From Exiguobacterium sp. RIT594 (GTDB lineage Bacteria > Bacillota > Bacilli > Exiguobacteriales > Exiguobacteriaceae): 64,000 nucleotides of DNA. Position numbers and translations under genes: made by a program. A model generated the notes under the pieces. It did not search any database and was not told the DNA's origin. It was given only the letters and a program-made list of their open reading frames with translations. The stretch lies in NCBI RefSeq assembly GCF_003339585.1, contig NZ_QPKF01000001.1, positions 1,178,001-1,242,000 of the forward strand, read 5' to 3'. Of the stretch, positions 34,654 to 43,152 are shown one piece after another (the first letter of the stretch is position 1; every line of letters begins with the position of its first letter).

Positions 34654-35808
34654 ATGTTAACTCCATCTACGATCACTATCATCAAATCAACCGTCCCGGT
34701 GCTTGCCGAACATGGTCACAGTATCACACGTGTCTTCTATCAGCGCCTGTTTGAAAATCATCCGGAAATGAAACATATCTTTAATCAATCGAATCAAAAA
34801 AATGACCGCCAGTCGCAAGCTTTAGCGACAGCGGTCTATGCGGCAGCTGCTTACATTGATCAGCTCGAAACGCTCAAACCGACGTTATTGCCGGTCCTCC
34901 ATAAGCACCGCAGTCTGCAGATCAAACCGTACATGTACGACATCGTCGGAACGGAACTGATCGGGGCAATCCAGGATGTCCTCAAAGACGCGGCGACACC
35001 GGAAATTATCGAAGCCTGGACGATTGGCTACGGGGAAATCGCCAAGCTGTTCATTTCGCTCGAAGCGGAGCTCTATCAGCAGGATGAACAAGCGACTGCC
35101 TTTGAAGGCTATCAGCCGTTCGTCATTGAACAGATCACACGTCAGTCAAGCGACATTCAATCGTTTACGTTACGTCCGGCTGACGGACGATCTCTTGCCC
35201 CGTATCAAACCGGTCAATACGTTACGGTCCGCCTCCAGGCACCGGATGGTCTTTGGCAAAACCGTCAGTACAGTTTAACGACGGTCGCAAACGGCACATC
35301 ATATACGATCGGTGTCAAACAGGACGGGTCCGTCTCGAACCAAATGCACGATTTGTCCGTCGGCGACAGCGTGTTGCTCAGCGCGCCGGCCGGTTCGTTT
35401 ACATTAACGGACGCTTCGACGCCATTCGTCGGTCTCGCCGGCGGAATCGGTTTGACTCCCCTGCTCGCAATGACTGAAGCAGCACTTGCGGCAGGTCGCG
35501 ACACGACGTTATACGTTGCCGTCCAGGACGACCTTGACCGGCCGTTCGCCGAACAATTGGCACGATTCGAAGAACAAGGCGCAACAATCCTCCGTTTTGC
35601 AGAACGAAATGCGTTGCCGGGTACGACACCGGGACGCTTGTCGATTGACGACATAACGCAGATCGACCGGACAGCGGACGCATTCGTCTGCGGACCGGAA
35701 GCGATGATCCAGTTCGTCCGCTGCCACTGGAGCGGTCAGCCGGACAAGCTGCATTTTGAAGTGTTCGGACCAAGTCTCGCGCTCGAAGCACCGACTGCCG
35801 TTTCGTAA
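34654..35808 (+). CDS. hmp: Flavohaemoglobin (nitric oxide dioxygenase)
   Basis: A 384-residue three-domain protein that converts nitric oxide and oxygen to nitrate using NAD(P)H. The globin domain (1-140) aligns position for position with E. coli Hmp: Tyr29, Gln53, haem ligand His85, Tyr95 and Glu137 are all present. The FAD domain has RQYSLT near residue 208, and the NAD domain has GLAGGIGLTPLLAM near 265 and CGPEAMI near 348. AAAAGGAAG precedes the ATG. The gene is monocistronic, with an Fnr-like box upstream, so induction at low oxygen or under nitrosative stress is expected. Confidence 0.97.
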   Translation: MLTPSTITIIKSTVPVLAEHGHSITRVFYQRLFENHPEMKHIFNQSNQKNDRQSQALATAVYAAAAYIDQLETLKPTLLPVLHKHRSLQIKPYMYDIVGTELIGAIQDVLKDAATPEIIEAWTIGYGEIAKLFISLEAELYQQDEQATAFEGYQPFVIEQITRQSSDIQSFTLRPADGRSLAPYQTGQYVTVRLQAPDGLWQNRQYSLTTVANGTSYTIGVKQDGSVSNQMHDLSVGDSVLLSAPAGSFTLTDASTPFVGLAGGIGLTPLLAMTEAALAAGRDTTLYVAVQDDLDRPFAEQLARFEEQGATILRFAERNALPGTTPGRLSIDDITQIDRTADAFVCGPEAMIQFVRCHWSGQPDKLHFEVFGPSLALEAPTAVS

Positions 35809-35830
35809 CTTTCTTTTAGTCTAGCCAGAA

Positions 35831-35874
35831 AAAAACGACGCTGCCCGTTCCTGCGGGCAGCGTCGTTTGCTTTT
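35831..35874. terminator. Strong bidirectional terminator downstream of hmp
   Basis: AAACGACGCTGCCCG pairs perfectly with CGGGCAGCGTCGTTT over a 6-base loop, with A- and T-rich flanks. Confidence 0.92.
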
Positions 35875-35910
35875 AGCACGGTTCCGTTCGAACCGGTTGT
35901 ATGTACAGGT

Positions 35911-36018
35911 TTATTTTTCAAGCTCCGGCGTAATCCGGCGCCATAAAACATTCAACATGACCGTCATTCCACCGATCGGAATCAAAAACATCAACGCAAG
36001 CATCGCCATTCCATCCAT
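35911..36018 (-). CDS. 35-residue single-span membrane microprotein
   Basis: On the minus strand AGGAG lies ten bases before an ATG at 36018. The peptide is one hydrophobic helix (MDGMAMLALMFLIPIGG onward) with a short charged tail WRRITPELEK. It starts about 80 bases after the MFS gene and ends before the hmp terminator. Function unknown. Its clean ribosome site and sense-strand context support expression, but the length makes the call moderate. Confidence 0.5.
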   Translation of the reverse strand: MDGMAMLALMFLIPIGGMTVMLNVLWRRITPELEK

Positions 36019-36098
36019 CCTGCACATTCTCCTCTGTAAGCGTTTTTTTAAGTATAACGCCTCCCATTTCTCCTGCCCTCCGCCTGAAGGCCGATTTG

Positions 36099-37298
36099 TC
36101 ATCCGACCTCATCCCGTCGCACTTCCACAGCCGGTGTCTTACGCTGAAGACGAAGGAGCAGCAGGATGAGCAGACCGCTTCCGGAAAAGAACAGAAACAC
36201 GGTGTCGATCGCAAATACGGTCGTCAAATATGCCGATAATCCGAAAAACAGCGCCGAACTGAAGGTTGAAGCAGCGACCATCGCCGAACGGATCCGTCCG
36301 AGCAGGGCGTCCGGTGTCGTCTGTTGCAGTAACGTCGAGAACGGGATTCCAAACAGACTGAGCGCCATCCCGAGTAATAACATGCCACTGAACGCAAACG
36401 GCAACGTCGTCGTCAGTCCGATCAGCAACGTGAATCCTCCCTGTAACACCATTGACAGATAAAACATCTGCATCAGGTCAAGCCGGTCCGCCAGTTTGGC
36501 ATAGATGAGCGACATGCCGATCCCGCCGATGACGAGGGCCAGTTCGAGCAGTGAAAACGTATTCGCTCCGCCTCGGATGACATCTTTCGCAAACGGCGCG
36601 AGTAACGCGTTGACCGGTGTAATCATCCAGTTTGCGAGAATCCCGAACACTAAAATCCGGATCAAACGGGTGTCACGGGTGAGATACGTCAACCCTTCCC
36701 GTAAATCCACCCAATAGTTCCATTTCGGTTTGTCCGTTGTTTTCTCCCCGGACCGTAACGGGAATAACAGGCACCAGGCAAGAAGGTGCAAGACAGCCTC
36801 CATCCCTAAAATCACTGTAATTGAAAATCCGGTGATCAACAGCCCACCCGCCAGTAAGCCGGCAAGCGTTCCGACCCGGTCGAGCGTACTCAAGTAAGCA
36901 TTGGCGACCGGCAGCTGTTCGGACACGACAATCCGGGTGACGACTTTAAACGCGGTATTGCCGCCGATGACTTGCAGGAACGTCTGGACGGCGAGCAAAA
37001 ACAGCAACGGCACAAGCTGGGCATCCGTCTGCGTCAGGAGATACCAGACGGCAACAAGCAGAAAGCAACGGATCAGGACGGTCGCTTTCAGCAGGCGGAC
37101 CGGCTCGATCCGGTCAATCCACGGTCCGACCAGACTCGAACTGATGAAACGAATCACAAACACGGCGCCAATCACTAACGAGACGGCTGCCGGCGACAAC
37201 AGCTGGGCACACGTCCAGTAGATCGCAATATAGGAGATACTGGCGCCAACGACCGCAATCAGATCGGACACATAAAAATAACGAAACAGGCGGTTCAT
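36099..37298 (-). CDS. MFS transporter, DHA3-like
   Basis: A 399-residue twelve-helix protein similar in layout to macrolide-efflux-type (DHA3) porters: YFYVSDLIAVVGASISYIAI at the N-terminus, SSSLVGPWIDRIEPVRLLK after TM2, and LGIPFSTLLQQTTPDALLGRI (read as SLFGIPFSTLLQQTTPD then LLGRIRS) after TM10, the common tail motif of the group. The ATG at 37298 follows GAGGAG by nine bases; the longer open frame upstream is not supported. Substrate unknown. Confidence 0.85.
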   Translation of the reverse strand: MNRLFRYFYVSDLIAVVGASISYIAIYWTCAQLLSPAAVSLVIGAVFVIRFISSSLVGPWIDRIEPVRLLKATVLIRCFLLVAVWYLLTQTDAQLVPLLFLLAVQTFLQVIGGNTAFKVVTRIVVSEQLPVANAYLSTLDRVGTLAGLLAGGLLITGFSITVILGMEAVLHLLAWCLLFPLRSGEKTTDKPKWNYWVDLREGLTYLTRDTRLIRILVFGILANWMITPVNALLAPFAKDVIRGGANTFSLLELALVIGGIGMSLIYAKLADRLDLMQMFYLSMVLQGGFTLLIGLTTTLPFAFSGMLLLGMALSLFGIPFSTLLQQTTPDALLGRIRSAMVAASTFSSALFFGLSAYLTTVFAIDTVFLFFSGSGLLILLLLRLQRKTPAVEVRRDEVG

Positions 37299-37521
37299 GC
37301 CAACTTCTCCTCTCCAGACGGATTTCCCCATCGTTTTCTCTCTTCTCATTTTACACTTTTTTACATAATCCGGACAGAGACCTTTCCATATTTTACAGTC
37401 TTCCATGTTCCCGACATCTGTTCGTCATAATTAGTTCATCTTGTTATCGACTTCTCATCGGACTGTAACGAAGATTTCGTCGTCAGTCCTCTATACTGAA
37501 AGCAGAAGGAAGTGAAGAGCC
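37299..37521. other. Divergent intergenic region, no gene seen
   Basis: About 220 bases between the MFS gene and a small membrane protein gene. A TATACT at 37491-37496 may be the -10 element of the latter. No hairpin or repeat stands out. Confidence 0.45.
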
Positions 37522-37824
37522 ATGAGAATGCATACACGAACAGTTACCCAGCACGAATCGACGGATCATCCATCGGAAACACGGCTCGGCTATTACTTTT
37601 TATTGATCGTCTTGCCGTTAGGTCTGGCGCATCTCGCCCAGTCGCTCATTCCGTCAGTCGATTCCCATCAATCGTTTTTATTGTCCACGCTTACGATTTG
37701 CGCGATCAGTCTGTTTTCGATTCTCGGAAGCCGGACGGATGGCAGCCCTAAAACTACATTCTTCAGCTACGCGCTGTTTTTAGTCGTCAGCTTAACGTCG
37801 ACGTTTGTCATGCCGCTGATTTGA
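37522..37824 (+). CDS. 100-residue membrane protein of unknown function
   Basis: GAAGGAAG lies just upstream of the ATG. The protein has a polar, His- and Thr-rich N-terminus (residues 1-22) and three transmembrane helices (about 23-42, 51-68 and 79-98). It is flanked by a promoter-like region and a terminator, so it is a single-gene unit. No family recognised. Confidence 0.65.
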   Translation: MRMHTRTVTQHESTDHPSETRLGYYFLLIVLPLGLAHLAQSLIPSVDSHQSFLLSTLTICAISLFSILGSRTDGSPKTTFFSYALFLVVSLTSTFVMPLI

Positions 37825-37860
37825 GATGAACTACATATACGTTTCATCCGCTTCAGACAA

Positions 37861-37897
37861 AAAAAGCCAGTTTCCGCTATCCGGAAGCTGGCTTTTT
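37861..37897. terminator. Bidirectional intrinsic terminator
   Basis: AAAAAGCCAG pairs with CTGGCTTTTT, with a further TTCCG/CGGAA pairing in the loop; it serves the converging SDR gene as well. Confidence 0.88.
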
Positions 37898-37904
37898 GTC
37901 TGGC

Positions 37905-38663
37905 TTAGTTGTTTGCACCGACATACGTAAAGAGTGGTCCGCGCAGTTCAAACGAATAATCTTCCGCATTGACGATGCCGACGATTTGGTCACTGTCGAG
38001 CAGTTGGTCGAGGAACGTCGCCATTTCCGCCGCCGTATGGTACTTGGCCACGTTTTTGCTGTAATCAAATCCTTGTTCCCCGCGTGAGCGGTCGGCGAAT
38101 TCCGTTTCCGTCGCAGCCGGTGCGAGGACTTTCGCCCGCAGTTTCGCGCCGGAGTTTTTCAGTTCCTGGGCGAGTCCTTCCGTATAGGCGCTGACATAAA
38201 ACTTCGTCGCGCAATACGTGACCGCGTTCGGGACGATCCGGTAGCCGCCCCCGGACGAGACGTTGAGGACCGTCGTTCCTTCGACGTCATGATAATCATG
38301 GACATAACGGCTCGTTAAGACGGTCAGTGCTTCGATGTTCAGGCGGAGCATCTTCTCGATTTTCGGGACTGATACATCCTTGATGTTATCAAAATCACCG
38401 AATCCGGCATTGTTGATCCACGTCTCGATGTCGAGGTCTTTCAACGAGTCATACAGTTCGTGGACATTGGCCGATTCCGTTAAATCAACGGACCGCAAGA
38501 TGACATCACTGTCCGGTGCGAGTGCTTTGACTTCGTCGCGTAACTTTTCCAGTTCATCCGTCCGGCGGGCAACGAGGACCAATGACTTCCCTTTTTGTGC
38601 GAGTACTTTTGCTGTTTCGTATCCGATGCCTGAACTGGCTCCTGTAATGACCGTGTATTTCAT
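37905..38663 (-). CDS. Short-chain dehydrogenase/reductase (SDR)
   Basis: The product, of 252 residues, has the classical SDR features: TGASSGIG near residue 8 for NAD(P), ARR after beta2 (favours NADPH), NNAGFG near 90, and the catalytic VSSGGGYRI with YCATK near 150-170. The substrate is unknown. A MerR-family promoter of the AdhR kind lies directly upstream and the divergent merR gene follows, which suggests induction by aldehydes or another electrophile. Confidence 0.92.
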   Translation of the reverse strand: MKYTVITGASSGIGYETAKVLAQKGKSLVLVARRTDELEKLRDEVKALAPDSDVILRSVDLTESANVHELYDSLKDLDIETWINNAGFGDFDNIKDVSVPKIEKMLRLNIEALTVLTSRYVHDYHDVEGTTVLNVSSGGGYRIVPNAVTYCATKFYVSAYTEGLAQELKNSGAKLRAKVLAPAATETEFADRSRGEQGFDYSKNVAKYHTAAEMATFLDQLLDSDQIVGIVNAEDYSFELRGPLFTYVGANN

Positions 38664-38696
38664 CTGTAATTCCCCATTTCTGTTTGGTATAGTAAA

Positions 38697-38727
38697 AGTC
38701 TACAAGTTAGAGTTGACTCTAAGTCAA
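38697..38727 (-). promoter_or_regulatory. MerR-type promoter with 19-bp spacer and operator dyad
   Basis: On the minus strand TTGACT (38727-38722) and TAGACT (38702-38697) are 19 bases apart, and the spacer contains the perfect dyad TTAGAGT-CA-ACTCTAA (38707-38722). Overlong spacers with an internal dyad are the hallmark of MerR-activated promoters; the sequence is very close to known AdhR-like sites. It drives the SDR gene. Confidence 0.85.
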
Positions 38728-38746
38728 GCATGAAAGGTGTGACACG

Positions 38747-39127
38747 ATGTATACGATTTCAGAAATCAGTCAACTGACCGAAACGACGGCCCATACAATC
38801 CGTTATTACGAAAAAGAAGGATTGTTGTTCCCGACCCGGACGGCAGGCGGAGTCCGGCGTTATGACGAAAGCCAATTGACCTGGCTCCGTTTTGTCCTCC
38901 GCCTCCGGGCGACACATATGCCGATCGATCAGATCCGGGAATATGTCGAACTGTTTCTCGCCTCATCCGAAACGCACGACACGTCGCTTGAGCGGCTGCG
39001 TCTGCTCGAAGCACACCAACAAAATGTCCGCCAGCAACTCGCGGAACTCATCCGGACGGAACAAATGATTACGGAAAAAATCGCCGTTTACCAACAACTC
39101 CATCCGACCGTCAAGGAAACGATTTAG
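38747..39127 (+). CDS. MerR-family transcriptional regulator (AdhR/YraB-like)
   Basis: A 126-residue MerR protein: N-terminal HTH (YTISEISQLTETTAHTIRYY), EKEGLLFP, GGVRRYDESQLTWLRFVLRL, then a dimerising coiled coil (about 85-118). There is no cysteine-rich metal site, which fits the AdhR group that responds to aldehydes. It is divergent from the SDR gene, with the operator in between. It ends four bases into the converging threonine-aldolase-like gene. Confidence 0.9.
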   Translation: MYTISEISQLTETTAHTIRYYEKEGLLFPTRTAGGVRRYDESQLTWLRFVLRLRATHMPIDQIREYVELFLASSETHDTSLERLRLLEAHQQNVRQQLAELIRTEQMITEKIAVYQQLHPTVKETI

Positions 39128-40194
39128 GATAGAGCCTGCCGAAGCCGGGTAAATCCGGTTTCGAGTGTTTCCGGATCCAGCTCCCCGTAAGCATCGCCGA
39201 CACTGATTTCTGTTGAACAATACCCGTCTTTGTCGACGAGATAACCCACGAGGCCGAGTCCCGTTTCTTCCTGAACCTGTTCCAGTTTCGGGGAGACGTC
39301 CGCCGCCTGACCAGTAAAGTGCAGGTGGAACATGTTCGAGACCGGGACTTCCGGTGTCGTATGCACACCCGGCAACGCATTGAACCGTTCCGCCAGTTGT
39401 TTCGCATCCGCATAGTACTGCCCCATCCGGTCCTTTCGCAGTTCATAATAATAATCGGCCGAAACGATATACGGATACAAGCTGATTAAGTCCCCGCCAT
39501 ACCGCCGTTTCCAGATCCGGGCCGTCTTACAAAATGCTACCGGTCCTGCAAGAATCGCCCCGGCAATTCCGCCGAGTCCTTTATAAAATGAAATGTAGAC
39601 ACTGTCGAACAGTCCGGCGATGTCAGCTGCCGTCTTCTCGTAATACGGCACTATTTCAAACAGACGGGCGCCGTCAAGATGCAGACGGATTCCCTGTTCC
39701 CGGCAATACCGGCTGATCGCTTCCAGTTCGCTGAACGCCGGTACGACTCCACCGATTTCCCGTTGCGGTAATTCGAGCAACAGACAGGCAATCTCGGGCA
39801 ATGCCTTGATTTCGTCGAGTGTCATCAACCGGTCGGCTTCTCCGACAAGAATCGTTTGAATCGGATGCAGTTCCTTTAATCCATCCTGCTCATGAATTTC
39901 GAGATGACAGAGCGGATGATAGGCGACGGACCGGTTATCCGTTTCGTCCGACCAAATCCGTAAGGCCACCTGTTGCGCCATCGTGCCGCTCGGGAAAAAG
40001 ACGGCGTCCTCCATCCCGAGTACATCGGCAAACTTTTTTTCGAACGGTTGGATGATCGATCCCGTCCCGTATTGATCACTTGCCGTCTCGTCCGCAGTTT
40101 CTTCAAATGCTGTTTTTAACACGCCGACATTCCGTTTCCCGTGCCCGCTGATTTGTCCCGTTGCTTGTTGAAAACTGGTGCGTAAGCGATTCAT
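39124..40194 (-). CDS. Threonine aldolase / beta-eliminating lyase family PLP enzyme
   Basis: A 356-residue fold-type I PLP protein. EDAVFFPSGTMAQQVALRIW near residue 62, LHLDGARLFE near 170 (Asp that pairs with the cofactor nitrogen) and SFYKGLGGIAGA near 207 (Schiff-base Lys) match low-specificity L-threonine aldolases, which split threonine or allo-threonine to glycine and acetaldehyde. A link to the neighbouring aldehyde-type MerR regulator is tempting, but they are transcribed toward each other. Confidence 0.85.
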   Translation of the reverse strand: MNRLRTSFQQATGQISGHGKRNVGVLKTAFEETADETASDQYGTGSIIQPFEKKFADVLGMEDAVFFPSGTMAQQVALRIWSDETDNRSVAYHPLCHLEIHEQDGLKELHPIQTILVGEADRLMTLDEIKALPEIACLLLELPQREIGGVVPAFSELEAISRYCREQGIRLHLDGARLFEIVPYYEKTAADIAGLFDSVYISFYKGLGGIAGAILAGPVAFCKTARIWKRRYGGDLISLYPYIVSADYYYELRKDRMGQYYADAKQLAERFNALPGVHTTPEVPVSNMFHLHFTGQAADVSPKLEQVQEETGLGLVGYLVDKDGYCSTEISVGDAYGELDPETLETGFTRLRQALS

Positions 40195-40323
40195 CTGGTA
40201 ACCTCCATTTTTTTAGGAAATAATGACTAATTTTTGAAAAATCAGAACGTTTTCCTGTCATATTTGCTATACTCAGTTCAGACTTGTTATCAACCGTTTT
40301 GACGGTATCAAAGAGGTGTTCTC

Positions 40324-40995
40324 ATGAAAACTTCGTTCCGATTAAAAATCGGTTTGTTTCTTTCCGGCGTTTTACTGGCCGTGTTCGCGATCCAGTCCGT
40401 TGTCCCCCGTTTTCTGTCGTCGTTCGTTTCTCTTTTCGACAGTCGGACGACCAGCTCCTGTACGACACGCTGTGGCGACACGCATAATCTTCCGCTTCCG
40501 TCCGATCCACTCGTCATTAACTTTGATCCGATTGCCGAGACTGCCGCAACCGAGCCGGACCCGCTGTTATTACGGACGGGTTTCGATTCCACGGTCGTCG
40601 CACCACCGTATCCGTTCATCTTCATTTTCCTGATGGTGGCATCCGTCCTGCTGCTCGTCTATTACATCAAAGTCATCCGACCGACCCGCTTCCAACCGCT
40701 GCTGTTAACGCAAAGTCGTGTCGAGGTGCTTCATTATCCGCACCATGAATTACCGGCAGAAGATATTCGCCAACATATGCTGCTGTTTAACCGCCGGCTT
40801 CCGCAATCGATGCAACGGCGCGAACAGGAGACGATGACCGAGTGGTTCGCACGGATCAAGTTTCCGTCGCCGGTCAATCCGCATTACTTAGAAGTCCGTT
40901 ATGGCGGACACGTCTCGATTCCGGTCCATCAACTGACGTTTTTTAAACAGACGACCGAAGACTTTTTGCGTCATGTCGGCTCGACGATCATTTGA
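40324..40995 (+). CDS. Two-span membrane protein of unknown function
   Basis: A 223-residue protein with an N-terminal helix (about 7-26), an external loop of about 70 residues holding Cys46 and Cys50 (SSCTTRCGD), a second helix (about 95-115), and a cytoplasmic tail. The tail has REQETMTEWFARIKFP near 165-180, faintly like the C-terminal segment of DUF4129 proteins, and then a basic region. GAGGTG lies before the ATG. I do not assign a function. Confidence 0.6.
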   Translation: MKTSFRLKIGLFLSGVLLAVFAIQSVVPRFLSSFVSLFDSRTTSSCTTRCGDTHNLPLPSDPLVINFDPIAETAATEPDPLLLRTGFDSTVVAPPYPFIFIFLMVASVLLLVYYIKVIRPTRFQPLLLTQSRVEVLHYPHHELPAEDIRQHMLLFNRRLPQSMQRREQETMTEWFARIKFPSPVNPHYLEVRYGGHVSIPVHQLTFFKQTTEDFLRHVGSTII

Positions 40996-41003
40996 TTCCG
41001 CAG

Positions 41004-41046
41004 TACCTGATGCCAGATCGGGTCCTTCTGAATCAGGTGATTTTTT
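41004..41046 (+). terminator. Probable intrinsic terminator
   Basis: TACCTGAT pairs with ATCAGGTG across a 20-base loop and is followed by six T. Confidence 0.65.
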
Positions 41047-41201
41047 GTTGTACGTTAAAACATTCCCTAATTCACCAGTATTCGGTCCTTTTCCGGACAG
41101 AAACTGATATTTTTCAAAAAAATTGGGTATTATAGACTATATAGTTAACAAACAGCTTATAATTTTTTGAACTGTTTTGAAAGAGAGCGAGGCGAAACGA
41201 G

Positions 41202-41498
41202 ATGATTACAGCACAAGAAGCGTACTTCATAAAAAATGGTCTGAACGAACAGTTTGAAGACCCTCGAATCGACTGCGACTTTTCCATTTTCTCGCTTGAA
41301 CCGTTCCAACTCTTGTTACATGTACATGATGACGAGGTCGATGAATTGAGTACGGAAACAAGGTATGTCCTAAGTCGAAAGATTCGGTCTCAACTGCATC
41401 AATTGGATGCGAAAGTCGGCGGTACACCCGTCAAGACGGTGTTCGTCATTTCTGCCCCATTGATTTCCGACCGTTCCTATTGTGTGATTTTGCAATGA
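41202..41498 (+). CDS. 98-residue soluble protein of unknown function
   Basis: A small acidic-to-neutral protein without signal or membrane segment; alternating hydrophobic strands (FQLLLHVHD, KTVFVISAPL, YCVILQ at the C-terminus) suggest a compact alpha/beta fold. The upstream sequence AAAGAGAGCGAGGCGAAACGAG supplies a moderate ribosome site. It is followed by a strong terminator. Family not recognised. Confidence 0.6.
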   Translation: MITAQEAYFIKNGLNEQFEDPRIDCDFSIFSLEPFQLLLHVHDDEVDELSTETRYVLSRKIRSQLHQLDAKVGGTPVKTVFVISAPLISDRSYCVILQ

Positions 41499-41521
41499 TC
41501 TGACAGACTATTTATGGATTG

Positions 41522-41567
41522 AAAAAAAGATCCGATTCCATTTTCGAATGGAGTCGGATCTTTTTTT
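41522..41567. terminator. Strong bidirectional terminator
   Basis: AAAAAGATCCGATTCCATT pairs with AATGGAGTCGGATCTTTTT over a TTCG tetraloop. Confidence 0.92.
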
Positions 41568-41577
41568 CGAGAGCATA

Positions 41578-42720
41578 TCAGCTGGCTTCATGGCTTGAAA
41601 TTTGATTGCGTCCGCTTGACTTCGCCCGGTACAGGGCTTGGTCGGCCAGGACGATCAAGTCACCTTCCGTCAACGTCTCGCTCGGCCGGACGACGGCAAG
41701 TCCGATACTGACACTGAGCTGGCAAAGCGGTTCGTACGCTTTGTGTTCAATTTTCAACCGGAGAATTTCGCTGCGGATCCGTTCGGCGACATGCGTAATC
41801 TGTTCGACATGCTCCGTCAAGATGACAGCAAATTCTTCTCCTCCGTACCGCGAGACCAGTCCAAACTCACCCGCCTGTTTTTTTAATGTAGCGGCGACTT
41901 TCTGCAGACACCAGTCGCCTTTCAGGTGACCGTACGTATCGTTGTACAGTTTGAATTCGTCGACATCAATCAAAATCAAGCCGACATCCGTCTGCTGTTC
42001 CCGGGCGGTCGTAAAGCATGCTTCCAGATGCTCATCGAATGCGCGCCGATTGGGAATCGAGGTCAAGGCATCATGTAACGAACGGTGAATCAACGCCTGT
42101 TGACTCCGCTCGAGGCGGAACGTCTGCAGGAAGGCCAGCAACAGCAGGACAGCGACGATGACGACGATGACGATGACCCACTTGGCAGACGCCGACGCCT
42201 GTTTGGAACGGTCCGTCGCTTCCTGGATGATTTTATCGATGTCCTGATTGATTTTTGCATTGATCGGCCGGAACTGATTGACATAGTCCATGCCGCTGTA
42301 ACGTTTCAGTGTCGCCCGTTCGATTTGATTGCTCTGAATCCACTGAATCTGCTGCTCATAAAAACCGTCCGTCCGTAAAATCAGCGGAATCGCCTCCTCT
42401 GCCAGCAACTGCTTGAGAATCGGATGGCGTTGATCGAGCATCTTCAATGTGGCAATCGTTTCTTTCAGTTCGGCATTCGTATTTTTGAATTGCTGGAACG
42501 TCTGATCATTTTGATCGAGTAAATAACTGCGCACGGTCAACTCCTGATCGAGCAGCAATGGGAACAGTTGCGAAGCAGCATTTGAAATCGGGATCGCTTC
42601 CATCATGATCCGGTCGTTTTCTTGTTCAACTTTCAGGAAAGCATTGTAACTCCAGATACTTGTAAACATCAATGAAAACAATGCGAGTAACAGGTAAAAT
42701 TGCAACGTCGATAATTTCAA
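41578..42720 (-). CDS. Membrane diguanylate cyclase with CHASE3-like sensor
   Basis: The 380-residue product has two transmembrane helices (about 6-26 and 182-203) bracketing an extracytoplasmic helical bundle of the CHASE3 kind, with LLLDQELTVRSYLL near residue 60. A GGDEF domain (about 220-378) follows with the active loop RYGGEEF and IDVDEFKLYNDTYGH, so it should make cyclic-di-GMP. AGAGGT lies about ten bases before the TTG at 42720, the preferred start; the frame is open to a TTG at 42756 with no ribosome site. Confidence 0.9.
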   Translation of the reverse strand: MKLSTLQFYLLLALFSLMFTSIWSYNAFLKVEQENDRIMMEAIPISNAASQLFPLLLDQELTVRSYLLDQNDQTFQQFKNTNAELKETIATLKMLDQRHPILKQLLAEEAIPLILRTDGFYEQQIQWIQSNQIERATLKRYSGMDYVNQFRPINAKINQDIDKIIQEATDRSKQASASAKWVIVIVVIVAVLLLLAFLQTFRLERSQQALIHRSLHDALTSIPNRRAFDEHLEACFTTAREQQTDVGLILIDVDEFKLYNDTYGHLKGDWCLQKVAATLKKQAGEFGLVSRYGGEEFAVILTEHVEQITHVAERIRSEILRLKIEHKAYEPLCQLSVSIGLAVVRPSETLTEGDLIVLADQALYRAKSSGRNQISSHEAS

Positions 42721-42885
42721 GTTCAGTCTGACCTCTTTCTTTTCCGTCGGCAGCAACTGTGGAATGCTGGCGATACGGGACGCTACCTTATTATCGGTAT
42801 CTTGGGATCAAACCATTAGCGCTCTACTCGAAATATTGCCCGTTGCCTGCACATTTCAAACAAATTACCAGTTCAGGTTGCACAT

Positions 42886-43152
42886 TCATCCTGATTTTTC
42901 CTGTCCTTTGCGATAAACCTGTCCTTTCCACTCTTGTAACGTAACTTGTGCCTGTTGCGCCGCTTCGGTCATATTGTTATTTTTCCACCACGCATAAATC
43001 AGACCGCCTGCACCGAGAAGCGCCGTCAAAGCGGTTTCGACTTGATTCGTCTCAAACGGCAACGGTGTATAACCGGACGCAAGTAACGTCAAATTGACCA
43101 AACTGTAGAGCGGGACGATCAGTCGGATCAGGGCGATTGAACGTTCCTTCAT
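42886..43152 (-). CDS. Phage-type holin
   Basis: A 88-residue protein like class phi-LC3 holins (Phage_holin_1): a first helix in ALIRLIVPLYSLVNLTLL, a central polar stretch with PLPFETNQVETALTALLGAGGLIYAWWKNNN (second helix within), and a charged C-terminal tail. Holins make pores that let an endolysin reach the wall. Its ATG overlaps the stop of the M15 peptidase gene by four bases (ATGA), so the lysis pair is translationally coupled. Confidence 0.85.
   Translation of the reverse strand: MKERSIALIRLIVPLYSLVNLTLLASGYTPLPFETNQVETALTALLGAGGLIYAWWKNNNMTEAAQQAQVTLQEWKGQVYRKGQEKSG

Noticed and set aside
37905-39127. Aldehyde operon in which merR, SDR and threonine aldolase are co-transcribed
   Set aside because: SDR and merR diverge and the aldolase converges on merR, so they cannot share one transcript; only regulation of the SDR is supported.
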